Below, in pieces: positions 34,154 to 43,202 of a stretch of DNA of 64,000 bases (the first letter of the stretch is position 1; each line of letters starts with the position of its first letter). Below the pieces are notes generated by a model. That model was not told the origin of the DNA. It made no database searches and worked only from the letters and a program-made list of their open reading frames with translations. Source of the DNA: CBETVX01 sp965539935 (lineage in GTDB: Bacteria > Bacillota > Clostridia > Peptostreptococcales > Caminicellaceae); assembly GCA_965539935.1 (NCBI GenBank), contig CBETVX010000011.1:1-64000 (forward strand), written 5' to 3'. The position numbers and the translations under genes are program-made.

Positions 34154-35650
34154 CTAACTATGAATTAACTTTTCTATTTTAGATAAACTACCCATATGTG
34201 CTATATTAAAGTGGCTTAAATGAACATTTTTATCTTTTCTAATAAATATAGTAATTCCTAAGTTTTTTTCTAGCTCCTTTAAATAATTGTCCATTTTATT
34301 ATTTAATACTTCATAAACATTTGGATGAATATCTAAAATAACAGCCTCAGAATTTGTATGTTTTGAAATTCTAAACATTTCTTTTTCAATATTTTTAATA
34401 ACTGTATCAGGAGTTAAAACCTTTCCTGTGCCCTCACAATATGGACACTCCATTTCAAGTAATGAACTAATACGATTTCTTACTTTTTTTCTTGTCATCT
34501 CCAAAAGTCCTAAATGAGTCATACCAAGTATGTTAGTTCTGACTCTATCCTTTAACAGTTCAGTAGATAATATATTAATTACTTCATTTATACTATTTTG
34601 ATTATTCATATCAATAAAATCTATTATAATTATTCCGCCGATATCTCTTAATCTTATTTGCTTAGCAACTTCCTTGGCTGCTTCTTTATTCACCTTTAAA
34701 ATTGTGTCATTTAAATCCTTTGATCCTACATATTTACCAGTATTAATATCAATAACTGTTAGAGCTTCTGTTTTATCAATAACTATATATCCCCCACTTT
34801 TAAGCCAAACATATCTACTCATTGCTTGTTTTATCATTTTATCAATACCTAAGAATGCAAAAATATTTATATCTGGATCAAAAAATTCGACTTTATTTTT
34901 TAATTCAGGAGATATTAAATCAAGAAAATCTAATATTTTTCTATAATTTTCTCTGTCGTTTATTCTTAGTCTATCAATATCACTTGTGAAAAGATCCCTT
35001 ACAGTTCTGTGAATTAGGTCTAGATCCTTATATATTAGCTTAGGTGCAAAACCTAGATTTTTTTCTGTCTCAATTTTTTGCCATAATTTAATTAGATATT
35101 TTAAATCTTCTTTAAAATCATTTTTACCTCTACCTTCACCTTCAGTTCTAATTATGACCCCAATGCCCTTTGGTTTTATTTCCTCTAATATTTTTTTTAG
35201 TCTTTCCCTTTCCTCTTCATCCTCTATTTTTCTTGAAATCCCTATATAATCTATATGTGGCATAAGTACTAAATATCTTCCTGGGAAAGTTAAATGGGTT
35301 GTAACTCTAGGTCCTTTTTTATCTATAGGCTCTTTAGTCACTTGAACAATTAACTCTTGACCATTTTTCACCACATCTTTTATAGAAATTTCTTTATTAT
35401 GTATATCTTGGGTTTTGGAAAGTTCTACTGATATTGCATCTTTTACATATAAAAATGCATTCTTCTCATATCCAATATCCACAAATGCAGCCTGCATACC
35501 TGGGAGTACATTTTTAACCCTGCCCTTATATATATTACCCACAAGTCTTTTGATTTTTTTGCTTTCTATATAGTATTCTACTAATTCTCCATCTTCAAGA
35601 AGCGCCACTCTACTTTGATTTAAACCTGAGTCAACAACAATTTCTTTCAT
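34154..35650 (-). CDS. rng: Ribonuclease E/G family protein
   Basis: A 498-residue RNase G-like protein. An S1 domain opens it (RLVGNIYKGRVKNVLPGMQAAFVDIG), then the catalytic region with EALTVIDINTGKYVG and IIIIDFIDM, whose aspartates bind magnesium. The zinc-link cysteines are in CPYCEGTG. ATG 35650 is chosen because AGGGTGA precedes it and the family N-terminus is MKEIVVD. The usual C-terminal scaffold of RNase E is absent, as expected of RNase G. It lies between the radical SAM pair and rplU, a common arrangement in Clostridia. Confidence 0.93.
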   Translation of the reverse strand: MKEIVVDSGLNQSRVALLEDGELVEYYIESKKIKRLVGNIYKGRVKNVLPGMQAAFVDIGYEKNAFLYVKDAISVELSKTQDIHNKEISIKDVVKNGQELIVQVTKEPIDKKGPRVTTHLTFPGRYLVLMPHIDYIGISRKIEDEEERERLKKILEEIKPKGIGVIIRTEGEGRGKNDFKEDLKYLIKLWQKIETEKNLGFAPKLIYKDLDLIHRTVRDLFTSDIDRLRINDRENYRKILDFLDLISPELKNKVEFFDPDINIFAFLGIDKMIKQAMSRYVWLKSGGYIVIDKTEALTVIDINTGKYVGSKDLNDTILKVNKEAAKEVAKQIRLRDIGGIIIIDFIDMNNQNSINEVINILSTELLKDRVRTNILGMTHLGLLEMTRKKVRNRISSLLEMECPYCEGTGKVLTPDTVIKNIEKEMFRISKHTNSEAVILDIHPNVYEVLNNKMDNYLKELEKNLGITIFIRKDKNVHLSHFNIAHMGSLSKIEKLIHS

Positions 35651-35660
35651 TAAAATCACC

Positions 35661-36374
35661 CTATATTTCAAATATCTTTTCCAAAGGAATTAATTCACCA
35701 TTTGAATTTGTTGAATAGGTTTCTAGCCTATGGACTCTTACTGATTCTATAATAATATCTATATCCTCAGTTTCCTTTAGTTTGTTTACTAATACCTCTG
35801 GCTTAAGATTTCCTTTACTACCTGTTGCAACTGTAGCCTTTAATATTACTTCACTGTTATCAACAGTTAATAAAAATAATGTTTTAATCTGCTTTCTAAT
35901 ATTTATTTCCTTTACTCTATTTTTTTTGCTAACTTTTTTATAAATAATCTCTTTTCTATCCATAAATTCATTTATTTTATCTTCAATTTCCTTTTGTGAG
36001 TAGTCATCTGATGTTTTGAATTTCATTACATAATTTGAAAACTCTGTTAAACTCATTAAAGCCGCGCTCTTTGGTTTTATATATTTGCAACTTAAAAACC
36101 TAATTCCCTTTGGTACTGTTTCATTCATTTTATCCATAAATTCATTCACATTTACTTTTTCAATGAGCTCCACAGTTAGATATTCTCCCTCACTTGATAC
36201 ACCCACAGATAATGGAGCAGAAAAAGAAATAATTGGATGTGGATTAAAACCTTGAGTGAATTTTAATGGTATATTAGCCCTTCTAAAGGCTCTCTCCATT
36301 ACTCTAACTAATTCCAAATGGGATATGAATTTCATTCTATCATTTTTTGTATATTTTACAAACATCTTATACAT
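35661..36374 (-). CDS. DUF2344 (TIGR03936) protein, partner of the radical SAM protein
   Basis: A 237-residue protein beginning MYKMFVKYTKNDRMKFISHLELVRVMERA, with FTQGFNPHPIISFSAPL, which defines DUF2344. It is nearly always next to or fused with the TIGR03960 radical SAM protein; here the two genes share the base A in TAATG. The function is unknown to me. Clustering with RNase G and L21 suggests a role in RNA or ribosome modification, which is only an inference. Confidence 0.85.
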   Translation of the reverse strand: MYKMFVKYTKNDRMKFISHLELVRVMERAFRRANIPLKFTQGFNPHPIISFSAPLSVGVSSEGEYLTVELIEKVNVNEFMDKMNETVPKGIRFLSCKYIKPKSAALMSLTEFSNYVMKFKTSDDYSQKEIEDKINEFMDRKEIIYKKVSKKNRVKEINIRKQIKTLFLLTVDNSEVILKATVATGSKGNLKPEVLVNKLKETEDIDIIIESVRVHRLETYSTNSNGELIPLEKIFEI

Positions 36375-38209
36375 TAGCAAACACCACCTAAAAAACCACT
36401 ATTAATTCCACAATCTTTACAACCTGTTCTACAATCCTTTGTTAATACAGCTTTTTTTGCATTTTCATTTTCCTTTATTAGATATTCCTTTGATACTCCC
36501 ACATCTATATGATCCCATGGCAATATTTCTTCATAGGATCTTTTTCTATTAGCATAAAATGCCGGATCTATTCCACATTCTTCAAAGGCTTCCATCCATT
36601 TATCATATAAGAAATGCTCTTGCCATCCATCAAATTTACAACCCTTTTCCCAAGCCTTTATGAGTACTTCACCCAATCTTCTATCTCCTCTAGCAAATAC
36701 AGCTTCTAAAAAACTAGTTTTAGCATCGTGATAGTTATAAGTTATTCTTTTATTTTTTATTTTTTTTGAAATGTACTCTTGCTTATCTTTTAAAGTATCA
36801 ATTGAATCTTGTGGGTCCCACTGGAATGGTGTAAAGGCTTTTGGTACAAAGGATGATGTACTTATAGTAACCTTTAGCCCCTTAGCTCTCTTTTCCTTTG
36901 GAATATCATAATAAAGATTTACAACCTTATATCCAAGATCCACTATCCCATCTAAATCTTCAAAGGTTTCTGTTGGTAGCCCTATCATAAAATACAGTTT
37001 AACACTATTCCATCCTAAGCTAAAAGCATTAGATGTGGCATTAATTAAGTCCTCTTCTGTTATTCCCTTATTAATCACATCTCTAAGTCTTTGGGTTCCA
37101 GCTTCTGGAGCAAATGTAAGACCTGTTTTTCTTACTTTTTGTATTTCTTCTATAAGTTCAATAGAAAATGAATCTAACCTTAAAGACGGTAAGGATAACC
37201 CTACATTTTTTTCCTTGTATTTATCAATTAGACTCCTTACTAATTTATCTAATTCTGAGTAATCACTTGTACTAAGGGATGATATTGAAAGTTCTTCGTA
37301 GCCAGTATTTTCAAGTAACTTATTAGCTATATCCAAAGCAGTATCAGCCTTTCTTTCTCTTATAGGTCTGTATATAATCCCTGCTTGACAAAATCTACAG
37401 CCTCTAGTACATCCTCTAAATATTTCTACCATAGCCCTATCATGTACAACATCTGCATATGGAACTATAACTTTTTGTGGAAAATATGACTTGTCCACAT
37501 CTTTAATAATTCTCTTTTTTATCTTTTGTGGAAATTCATCACTAATAGGACTAAAACTCTTTATTGTTTTATCTTTATTATATTTTACCTCATAAAACTT
37601 AGGTATATATACGCCTTGTATATTAGCAATTCTCTTATAAAATTTATCTTTATCTAATTTTGAAGATTTATAATCTTTATATACATCAATTATTTCAATT
37701 ATAGCTTCTTCCGATTCTCCCATAACAAATATATCTATAATATCTGCTAATGGTTCAGGATTATAAGCACAAGGTCCTCCAGCAATAATTATAGGATGTG
37801 ATTCATCTCGATCCTTACTTCTAAGAGGTATATTCCCAAGGTCTAAAATATTAAGTATATTGCTATAGCTAAGCTCATATTGAAGTGTAAAACCTATAAA
37901 ATCTAATCCACTAATAGAAGTATTACTTTCTATAGTAAATAATTCAATTTTATCTTTTCTTAATATTTCTTCCATATCCACCCAAGGAGAAAAAATCCTT
38001 TCGCAATAAACATCTTCAAGTTCATTCAGTAAATTATACATGATATGCATGCCTAAATGGGACATGCCTACTTCATAGATATCTGGAAATGCAAAACCAA
38101 ATCTCACAGTACTTTCTTTTATTTCTTTATTGTAACTATTGATTTCTCCACCAATATATCTACTTGGTTTTTCTACTCTATATAAAAGTTCTTCTATGAT
38201 TTTATCCAT
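36374..38209 (-). CDS. TIGR03960-family B12-binding/radical SAM protein
   Basis: A 611-residue protein. An N-terminal B12-binding-like domain (FAFPDIYEVGMSHLG, IGFTLQYELSY, IIAGGPCAYNPEPLADIIDIFV) is followed by a radical SAM core with CTRGCRFCQAG near residue 250, whose three cysteines hold the [4Fe-4S] cluster. The C-terminus has a cysteine-rich end, CRTGCKDCGI. It is upstream of the DUF2344 gene. The substrate is unknown; the domain pair is like methylthiotransferases and other B12 radical SAM enzymes. Confidence 0.9.
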   Translation of the reverse strand: MDKIIEELLYRVEKPSRYIGGEINSYNKEIKESTVRFGFAFPDIYEVGMSHLGMHIMYNLLNELEDVYCERIFSPWVDMEEILRKDKIELFTIESNTSISGLDFIGFTLQYELSYSNILNILDLGNIPLRSKDRDESHPIIIAGGPCAYNPEPLADIIDIFVMGESEEAIIEIIDVYKDYKSSKLDKDKFYKRIANIQGVYIPKFYEVKYNKDKTIKSFSPISDEFPQKIKKRIIKDVDKSYFPQKVIVPYADVVHDRAMVEIFRGCTRGCRFCQAGIIYRPIRERKADTALDIANKLLENTGYEELSISSLSTSDYSELDKLVRSLIDKYKEKNVGLSLPSLRLDSFSIELIEEIQKVRKTGLTFAPEAGTQRLRDVINKGITEEDLINATSNAFSLGWNSVKLYFMIGLPTETFEDLDGIVDLGYKVVNLYYDIPKEKRAKGLKVTISTSSFVPKAFTPFQWDPQDSIDTLKDKQEYISKKIKNKRITYNYHDAKTSFLEAVFARGDRRLGEVLIKAWEKGCKFDGWQEHFLYDKWMEAFEECGIDPAFYANRKRSYEEILPWDHIDVGVSKEYLIKENENAKKAVLTKDCRTGCKDCGINSGFLGGVC

Positions 38210-38291
38210 AGTATACCTCCTTATGCTAATCTTAATAATTAGTATATCTATATTTATATTGATAAATCCCTAGTTTTCAATTAATAATATT

Positions 38292-39179
38292 TTACCATCT
38301 TTTTTTATCAATTAATAGGGTCTCTAATCTAGTGTTTAATCCATGTTTCATAACACCATTTATCATATCATTTTCTGTTACAACTCCAATCACATTACTT
38401 TCTTCATCTAATACAGTAACTATATGATATATACTTGGCTTAAATCTATTTATAACCTTTTTTGCAGGAGTTCCTTCTATAGCTACTAAATGCTTTGTTT
38501 TTAATATTCCTTTATTAAATAGTATCTTTTTTTTCTCCATTATCTCCTGCATGAAAATAAAAATGGCCATCTCTTTTTCTTTCTTTATGGCTATATATAG
38601 AAAGATGGCAACAAATGAAATGATTATATTTACCTTATTATATGTTGATAGATAAATACCTACACCAAATAAAAAAAGTATTATTATCTTGGAAATAACC
38701 ACTAAACAGTTAGTTGCTTTTCTTGTTCCTAAGAGATAGGATAAATAAGCTCTACATACTCTGCCTCCATCTAATGGTAAAATGGGTAATAAATTAGTAA
38801 CCGCTATTACTGTATTTGCATATATAAAATATGATAAATAATAATTATCAATAAAATATTTTTTAATGAAAAAATATGAAATCATAGCTAAAACTAAATT
38901 TGATAAAGGTCCAACTATAGCTATTAGTATTTCATGTTTGGGATTTGAACCAATTAATTTATCAAGCTTTACTACCCCTCCCAAGGGAAAAATCTCGATC
39001 TCTTCTGCTCTATAGCCTAGTAAATTTGCAACTATTGTATGACTAACTTCATGTAAAAAAACGATAACAAAAGATATTAATGTATAGTAAAAGTAACCAA
39101 ATATTAAAAAAAATAAGAGGGACAAAAAAAATAATAAATTTATCTTGATATTAATATTTAGAAGTCTAATCGTAGTCAT
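38292..39179 (-). CDS. spoIVFB: SpoIVFB-type site-2 protease with C-terminal CBS-like region
   Basis: A 295-residue membrane protease of family M50. The zinc motif is HEVSH at residues 43-47, and LLPILPLDGGRV near residue 130 carries the third ligand. About six membrane segments are visible. The C-terminal 80 residues (AIEGTPAKKVINRFK, VLDEESNVIGVVTENDM) look like CBS repeats, which SpoIVFB uses to sense ATP. In sporulation it activates pro-sigma-K. The partner gene lies 20 bases upstream. Confidence 0.88.
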   Translation of the reverse strand: MTTIRLLNINIKINLLFFLSLLFFLIFGYFYYTLISFVIVFLHEVSHTIVANLLGYRAEEIEIFPLGGVVKLDKLIGSNPKHEILIAIVGPLSNLVLAMISYFFIKKYFIDNYYLSYFIYANTVIAVTNLLPILPLDGGRVCRAYLSYLLGTRKATNCLVVISKIIILFLFGVGIYLSTYNKVNIIISFVAIFLYIAIKKEKEMAIFIFMQEIMEKKKILFNKGILKTKHLVAIEGTPAKKVINRFKPSIYHIVTVLDEESNVIGVVTENDMINGVMKHGLNTRLETLLIDKKRW

Positions 39180-39199
39180 TTGATGACCCTACCTTTAAA

Positions 39200-39925
39200 T
39201 CAAATGCTTTTATTACTATATTCAATATAGTCTTGAGGATCCACTGGACTTTCATCTATCCAAAGTTCAAAATGAAACAATCTATTATCTATATTTAATA
39301 TTTCGCCTATCCTTTCTCCATTTAAAATATTTTGACCTTCTTTTACAAAGATTTTATCTAGGTTACCATATATACTAAACATATCCTTACTATGTCTTAT
39401 CTTAATAAACTTACCATATGTTTCACTTTGTCCTATTAACTCCACTGAACCTTCCTGTATAGACTTTACTATACCATTGTCAGTAACTTTAATATCTATC
39501 CCCTTTTGAAAGGTTGATTTTTCTGTAATAGGGTCATATTTTTCACCATAATTTGATACAACTACTCCTTCTAAAGGAATAGAAAAAATTGAGCTTTCAT
39601 TATTTTCAAAAACAGGTATTGACTGTATAGTATGATTTTTAATGTTTTTTGCATAATTGATTACTTTTTCAACGCCTTTTTTATAATTATATTCGGCAAA
39701 TATTGATTCCCTTAGAAAAACAGATACTTTTTGTGCTGGAGTGATATTAATACTCTTAAGTAATATTATTAGAGATATAATAATTATGCTAATAAGCAAT
39801 TGTGCTAATATTTTTTTATATAAACTTCTTTCCCTTGAAGACTTTAATCTATCATGCTTTCTATAATAGTTATATTGTCTTTTTCTTAATTTATTCCCTA
39901 TTGATTTTCCATATGATTTATACAT
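39200..39925 (-). CDS. spoIVFA: SpoIVFA-like M23/LytM-domain protein
   Basis: A 241-residue protein: a basic N-terminal part (KLRKRQYNYYRKHDRLKSSRER), one membrane segment near residue 50, a linker, then an M23-like domain (YDPITEKSTFQKGIDIKV, YGKFIKIRHSKDMFSIYGNL, HFELWIDESPVDP). The usual metal ligands HxxxD and HxH are partly missing (for example QKGID instead of HxGID), so it is probably not an active peptidase. SpoIVFA holds the SpoIVFB protease inactive, which fits the gene pairing. Confidence 0.82.
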   Translation of the reverse strand: MYKSYGKSIGNKLRKRQYNYYRKHDRLKSSRERSLYKKILAQLLISIIIISLIILLKSINITPAQKVSVFLRESIFAEYNYKKGVEKVINYAKNIKNHTIQSIPVFENNESSIFSIPLEGVVVSNYGEKYDPITEKSTFQKGIDIKVTDNGIVKSIQEGSVELIGQSETYGKFIKIRHSKDMFSIYGNLDKIFVKEGQNILNGERIGEILNIDNRLFHFELWIDESPVDPQDYIEYSNKSI

Positions 39926-40063
39926 AAATACCCTCCCTATGTTTCATTTAATATAAATATATTTAAGGACTAGGGTATTTATTACATAAGTATTTTCTGA
40001 TAATAGATTTATATATAAGAATCAGAAAATCAAGTGAAGAATTATGTACCATCTGTTTTAATT

Positions 40064-41170
40064 TTAAAACTTAATTTTTTGTCTCCTCATAGATACATTT
40101 AATACAAGTCCCAAGGCTATCATACTGGTAATTAATGAGCTTCCTCCATAACTCATAAAGGGAAGTGTGACTCCTGTAACGGGCATAATTCCCATTGTCA
40201 TTCCAATATTTTCAATAATTTGAAAAGCAAACATAAATGTAACCCCTATAACAATTAATGAGCCATATATATCCTTAGAGTTTTTTGATATTTTTATCAT
40301 TTTAGTTAAAAATATAAAGTACAGCCCAAGTAAAATGCTTCCACCAATAAATCCTAATTCCTCACCTAAAACGGCATAAATAAAGTCGGTCTCCTGTACT
40401 GGCAAATAATCTAACCTATGGTATCTACCTTTAAAAATGCCCTTGCCAAAAAGTTTACCCGATCCAATGGTAATTTTAGATTGAAGCACATGATAATTCC
40501 CTGGAAGACTAGGATCCGATGGATTTAAAAAGGCATCTATTCTCTGTCTCTGATGGGATTCCAAAAGCCTATATACTAAAGGTAATGACAATACCCCTGT
40601 TAATAAGCTATATAACACTATTTTCATATTTATTTTTGCTACAAATAATATACCGAAGGCAATAATTACAAATACTAATGCACTACCTAAATCAGGCTGT
40701 TTTAATAGCAATAAAATAAATGGAGATATAAATAACACTGGTCCCATTAGATCTTTTAGAGTATTTAAATTATCATACTTACTTTCAATATATTTAGCGA
40801 AAGATAAAATAAATCCTAATTTTGCTATTTCAGAGGTTTGCAAATCAATTGGACCTAGATTTATCCAGCTCCTTGCTCCTCCCCTCACTATCCCTAAGCC
40901 TGGAATATAAACAGACAGCAATAATAGTATTGAAAGCACATATATTGACTTATACATTTCTCCAAGATTATTATAATCTATACTCATAGTAAAAACAGTT
41001 ACTATTATTCCTATAATAAAAGCTATTATCTGTATTTTAACTTGTCTAGTTATACCAACATTTACAACATTAGTAGCACTGCTTATTGTCACTATCCCTA
41101 TTATGAAAATAATAAATACAACTATAATTAATGAATAATCTATGTTCTTAACTAATTTTTTATCAAACAT
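40064..41170 (-). CDS. rodA: Peptidoglycan glycosyltransferase RodA
   Basis: A 368-residue SEDS protein with about ten membrane segments. GGARSWINLGPIDLQTSEIAKLGF contains the catalytic-site region, and QQPDLGS-type KQPDLGSALV, YHVLQSKITIGSGKLFGKG and FMSYGGSSLI are family motifs. It polymerises lipid II in the elongation machinery together with PBP2 (43203-46094) and MreBCD (46112-48495). It lies between minE and the spoIVF pair. Confidence 0.93.
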   Translation of the reverse strand: MFDKKLVKNIDYSLIIVVFIIFIIGIVTISSATNVVNVGITRQVKIQIIAFIIGIIVTVFTMSIDYNNLGEMYKSIYVLSILLLLSVYIPGLGIVRGGARSWINLGPIDLQTSEIAKLGFILSFAKYIESKYDNLNTLKDLMGPVLFISPFILLLLKQPDLGSALVFVIIAFGILFVAKINMKIVLYSLLTGVLSLPLVYRLLESHQRQRIDAFLNPSDPSLPGNYHVLQSKITIGSGKLFGKGIFKGRYHRLDYLPVQETDFIYAVLGEELGFIGGSILLGLYFIFLTKMIKISKNSKDIYGSLIVIGVTFMFAFQIIENIGMTMGIMPVTGVTLPFMSYGGSSLITSMIALGLVLNVSMRRQKIKF

Positions 41171-41234
41171 ATTACACCTCAGCTATAAGAATTTCTTTAA
41201 GAATTATAACATATATTTATATTTTATTCTAATA

Positions 41235-41261
41235 CAAAAAAATTAACCCCTTATGGGGTTA
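41235..41261 (-). terminator. Terminator after minE
   Basis: TAACCCC pairs with GGGGTTA around ATAA (41261-41244) and runs on the minus strand into TTTTTTTG. It separates minCDE from rodA. Confidence 0.85.
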
Positions 41262-41269
41262 GTTAATAT

Positions 41270-41548
41270 CTATCTATTTTTCATTTTCTTTATAGGTATA
41301 TTGGCCACTAGTGCTGGTATCATATCCTCTTCACTACTTCTAGTCCTAGTTATTTTAATATCTAAACCATCTTCATCAATTTCCATGTAGTCAGATATAA
41401 CATCAAGCAGGTCGCCTTTTACCATTTCTAAAAAGTTTTCTGAACAGTTAGTTCTATCATGAACTAAAACTAGCTTAAGTCTTTCCTTTGCTAAATCTTT
41501 ACTTGAACCTTTATCCTTTTCAGAAAAGAATTTGAATACATCTAACAT
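41270..41548 (-). CDS. minE: Cell division topological specificity factor MinE
   Basis: A 92-residue MinE. SKDLAKERLKLVLVHDRTNC is the MinD-interacting helix, and the C-terminal part (LLDVISDYMEIDEDGLDIKI) the dimerisation domain. It displaces MinD from the membrane and so sets the Min oscillation. It follows minD by 12 bases. Its presence means division-site choice works by MinE rather than by DivIVA/MinJ alone. Confidence 0.94.
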   Translation of the reverse strand: MLDVFKFFSEKDKGSSKDLAKERLKLVLVHDRTNCSENFLEMVKGDLLDVISDYMEIDEDGLDIKITRTRSSEEDMIPALVANIPIKKMKNR

Positions 41549-41560
41549 CTATTCTCCCCC

Positions 41561-42358
41561 TTACTTAGTTATACCAAAAAGCTTTGCCAATCTACTCATA
41601 AATCCATCATTAACCTCTAATTCCATAAATTGTACATCTTCTCCTGTAATACGCTTGGAAATATTTCTAAATGCTCGTCCAGCTAAAGAATTATCATCTC
41701 TGACAGCTGGTTCTCCTCTATTAGTGGAAATTACAATATGTTCGTCATCTGGTACTATACCAATTAAATCAATAGCCAGTATATCAGTCATATCTTCAAT
41801 ATTCATCATATCGCCTTTTTTTACCATATCTATTCTAATACGATTGATTACAAGTTCAGGACTACCTAACTCTGAAGCTTCAAGCAGACCAATTATTCTA
41901 TCAGCATCCCTAACTGCAGATATTTCAGGAGTAGTTACAACTATGGCTCTATCTGCACCAGCAATAGCATTTTTGAATCCCTGTTCTATACCTGCAGGAC
42001 AATCAACTAATACATAATCATATTGTTCTTTCAAGGTATTACATAATGTTTGCATTTGTTCCGGTGAAATAGCATTTTTATCCTTTGTTTGAGCTGCTGG
42101 TAATAGATAAAGTCCTTCATTTCTTTTATCCTTTATTAAAGCCTGTTTTAATCTACATACACCTTCAACAACATCAACTATATCATATACTATTCTATTT
42201 TCTAATCCTAGCACAACATCTAAATTTCTAAGGCCTATATCAGCATCTATAACAACAACTTTTTTATCAAGCATAGCAAGTCCACAACCAATATTAGCAG
42301 TAGTAGTGGTTTTCCCTACCCCACCTTTACCAGATGTAATAACAATAACTTCACCCAT
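41561..42358 (-). CDS. minD: Septum site-determining ATPase MinD
   Basis: A 265-residue ParA-type ATPase with the deviant Walker A GKGGVGKTTT near residue 10, VVIDADIGLRNLD and the amphipathic C-terminal membrane helix (FMSRLAKLFGITK). ATG 42358 follows GGAGG with 7 bases spacing. It recruits MinC to the membrane and is cycled by MinE. Confidence 0.97.
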   Translation of the reverse strand: MGEVIVITSGKGGVGKTTTTANIGCGLAMLDKKVVVIDADIGLRNLDVVLGLENRIVYDIVDVVEGVCRLKQALIKDKRNEGLYLLPAAQTKDKNAISPEQMQTLCNTLKEQYDYVLVDCPAGIEQGFKNAIAGADRAIVVTTPEISAVRDADRIIGLLEASELGSPELVINRIRIDMVKKGDMMNIEDMTDILAIDLIGIVPDDEHIVISTNRGEPAVRDDNSLAGRAFRNISKRITGEDVQFMELEVNDGFMSRLAKLFGITK

Positions 42359-42380
42359 GTTTTTTCCTCCAATCATAAGA

Positions 42381-43007
42381 TTATCTATTTTTTATTAAGT
42401 AAGGTCTTATTAATATTTGACCATCTTTAACAAGAGCTATTTCTGGATATTCTGGCTTATAATGATTATTATCTGGTGCCCTTGCAATATATTTCCCTAT
42501 CCTAAGCTGAGTTGGCTGGAACTTTAAAGCAGCTACGAAGGCTTGTTCATTACCATTTGCTCCAGCATGGGCTACCCCCCTTAAGGTACCCATTATTACA
42601 ATATTTCCATTGGCAGTAACTACGGCTCCAGGGTTAACATCTCCCATTATAACTAAATTGCCATTGAATTCAACTTTTCTTCCAGATCTTAGGGTTGAAC
42701 TAATAAACTTTGTCATCCCTTCCTCTATCCCTTGGAAAACTTCGTCCTTAGTTTCATAATTTAAATTTTTTTCAACAGTAGTCATTCCAAATCTTGTATT
42801 AATGATAGATTTTAACTCATATTCTTCACTCTGTGTCAAGACCTTTCCTTCAATTGAAGCTACTTTAGCTCCTTTAAAAAAATTTCTTGCTTGTTCCAAT
42901 TTATCAATCAATTGATTTTTAATCATTTCAAAATCAGTTGATTCATTTAAATGAATAACTAACCCATCCTTAGTCCCTTTAAATTCCACAAAATTTACTG
43001 AATCCAT
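42381..43007 (-). CDS. minC: Septum formation inhibitor MinC
   Basis: A 208-residue MinC with an N-terminal domain and the C-terminal beta-helix rich in glycine (GNLVIMGDVNPGAVVTANGNIVIMGTLRGVAHAG). It blocks FtsZ polymers away from mid-cell. It is the first gene of minC-D-E, 195 bases after the PBP2 gene, with a terminator between. Confidence 0.95.
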   Translation of the reverse strand: MDSVNFVEFKGTKDGLVIHLNESTDFEMIKNQLIDKLEQARNFFKGAKVASIEGKVLTQSEEYELKSIINTRFGMTTVEKNLNYETKDEVFQGIEEGMTKFISSTLRSGRKVEFNGNLVIMGDVNPGAVVTANGNIVIMGTLRGVAHAGANGNEQAFVAALKFQPTQLRIGKYIARAPDNNHYKPEYPEIALVKDGQILIRPYLIKNR

Positions 43008-43131
43008 TTAAATGCAACCTCCAAACATAAACTAATTATATAATTCTTCGTAAATATAGTTTTTCCTTCTTTTAATTTTTAGAAAATCATAAGTTCCAAA
43101 ATAATATTTCATATAATCATTAAAATATTAT

Positions 43132-43178
43132 TAAAAGAAAAAGTCAAGCTTTGAGAGAATAACCCTCTTAGCTTGACA
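43132..43178 (-). terminator. Terminator after the PBP2 gene
   Basis: GTCAAGCT pairs with AGCTTGAC (43142-43178), with GAGAG/CTCT-type inner pairs. On the minus strand it runs into TTTTTCTTTT; on the plus strand into ATTATTTTTTT. It separates mreBCD-PBP2 from minCDE. Confidence 0.85.
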
Positions 43179-43202
43179 TATTATTTTTTTAAACCTATAC
43201 TT

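Noticed and set aside
39992..40028. Inverted repeat TTTTCTGA/TCAGAAAA after rodA as a terminator
   Set aside because: The stem is AT-rich with a 20-base loop and no T run follows on the minus strand, so it is not a convincing terminator.
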